Made by a program: the position numbers and the translations under genes. The notes under the pieces were generated by a model. The model was given only the letters and a program-made list of their open reading frames with translations, had not been told where the DNA came from and ran no database searches. From an uncultured Eubacteriales bacterium (lineage in GTDB: Bacteria > Bacillota > Clostridia > Oscillospirales > Acutalibacteraceae), in the NCBI GenBank assembly GCA_910580045.1, contig CAJTXF010000013.1:32657-57005 (forward strand): a stretch of 24,349 nt of DNA. Reading direction: 5' to 3'. Shown here piece after piece: positions 24,205 to 24,349 of this stretch. Position 1 is the first letter of the stretch. The number at the start of each line of letters is the position of its first letter.

Positions 24205-24349
24205 TTGGTCAAGCCCTCGGCCTATTAGTACTGCCAAGCTGAACATGTTACCATGCTTACACACGCAGCCTATCAACCTCATAGTCTATGAGGGGCCTTA
24301 CTAGCTTGCGCTATGGGATATCTAATCTTGGAGGCGGCTTCACGCTTAG
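24205..24349 (-). rRNA. rrl: 23S ribosomal RNA, 3' end (partial)
   Basis: The minus strand carries the universally conserved 3' region of 23S rRNA, including CTAAGCGTGAAGCC, AAGATTAGATATCCCA, AAGGCCCCTC and the closing TACTAATAGGCCGAGGGC followed by TTGACC. The gene enters from the right edge and ends at about 24205; the exact mature end is uncertain by a few bases. The 80 bases between it and the terminator contain no 5S rRNA signature. Confidence 0.95.

Noticed and set aside
24064..24282. N-terminal extension of the HAD-GNAT frame back to 24282
   Set aside because: It would run through the rRNA terminator and the 23S 3' end, and the extra residues resemble no protein family.

Overview
The window looks like chromosome of a GC-rich (roughly 60% by eye) Gram-positive Clostridia, most likely an Oscillospirales/Ruminococcaceae-type gut anaerobe. 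This rests on protein families (one-chain clostridial-type PurL, a DHHW-like cell-surface protein, an AraC-controlled Gfo/Idh cassette), on strong AGGAGG ribosome sites and on TGnTATAAT extended -10 promoters. It is an inference; no species is claimed. No phage, plasmid, CRISPR array or intact insertion sequence is visible.

Layout. 44-1801 (minus): permease and ATPase of a FecCD/BtuCD-type metal-chelate or cobalamin importer, with no binding protein in the window. 1899-2117: a hairpin-rich element bounded by 15-bp inverted repeats. 2170-4221 (minus): an O-antigen-ligase-like membrane protein followed by a membrane-anchored amidase, a cell-envelope pair. 4281-4400: a complex inverted-repeat promoter region. 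4529-8275 (plus): stand-alone purL with its own promoter and terminator. 8367-8533: a MITE-like palindrome. 8539-12456 (minus): PHP phosphoesterase, chemoreceptor, and a sugar-type solute-binding lipoprotein just upstream of the chemoreceptor. 12867-15102 (plus): tdh-kbl, threonine to glycine plus acetyl-CoA. 15235-16389: ferredoxin-like aldo/keto reductase. 16567-19485: Gfo/Idh/MocA dehydrogenase, TIM-barrel isomerase and AraC regulator, a sugar or polyol catabolic cassette behind a promoter overlapped by a 12-bp inverted repeat. 19531-20016 (minus): small membrane protein. 20048-20213: a second MITE-like palindrome. 20351-22043 (plus): DHHW-like surface protein and a VOC protein. 22094-24063 (minus): methyltransferase and a HAD-GNAT fusion. 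24091-24349 (minus): terminator and 3' end of a 23S rRNA gene, with no 5S gene between them.

The most striking signal is not a gene. GATC occurs only twice in the whole window, where several dozen copies would be expected. Codon pairs show active avoidance: Asp-Leu is written GAT TTG, and Ile is ATT after G-ending codons but ATC after C-ending ones. This points to long-term restriction or another selective force against GATC in this lineage. Other points of interest are two unrelated but similarly built 166-167 bp full-length palindromes, promoter modules in which -10 boxes overlap palindromes and are duplicated about 100 bp apart, a likely ATT start codon, an orphan binding protein/chemoreceptor pair, and a DHHW-type protein that has lost both motif histidines.
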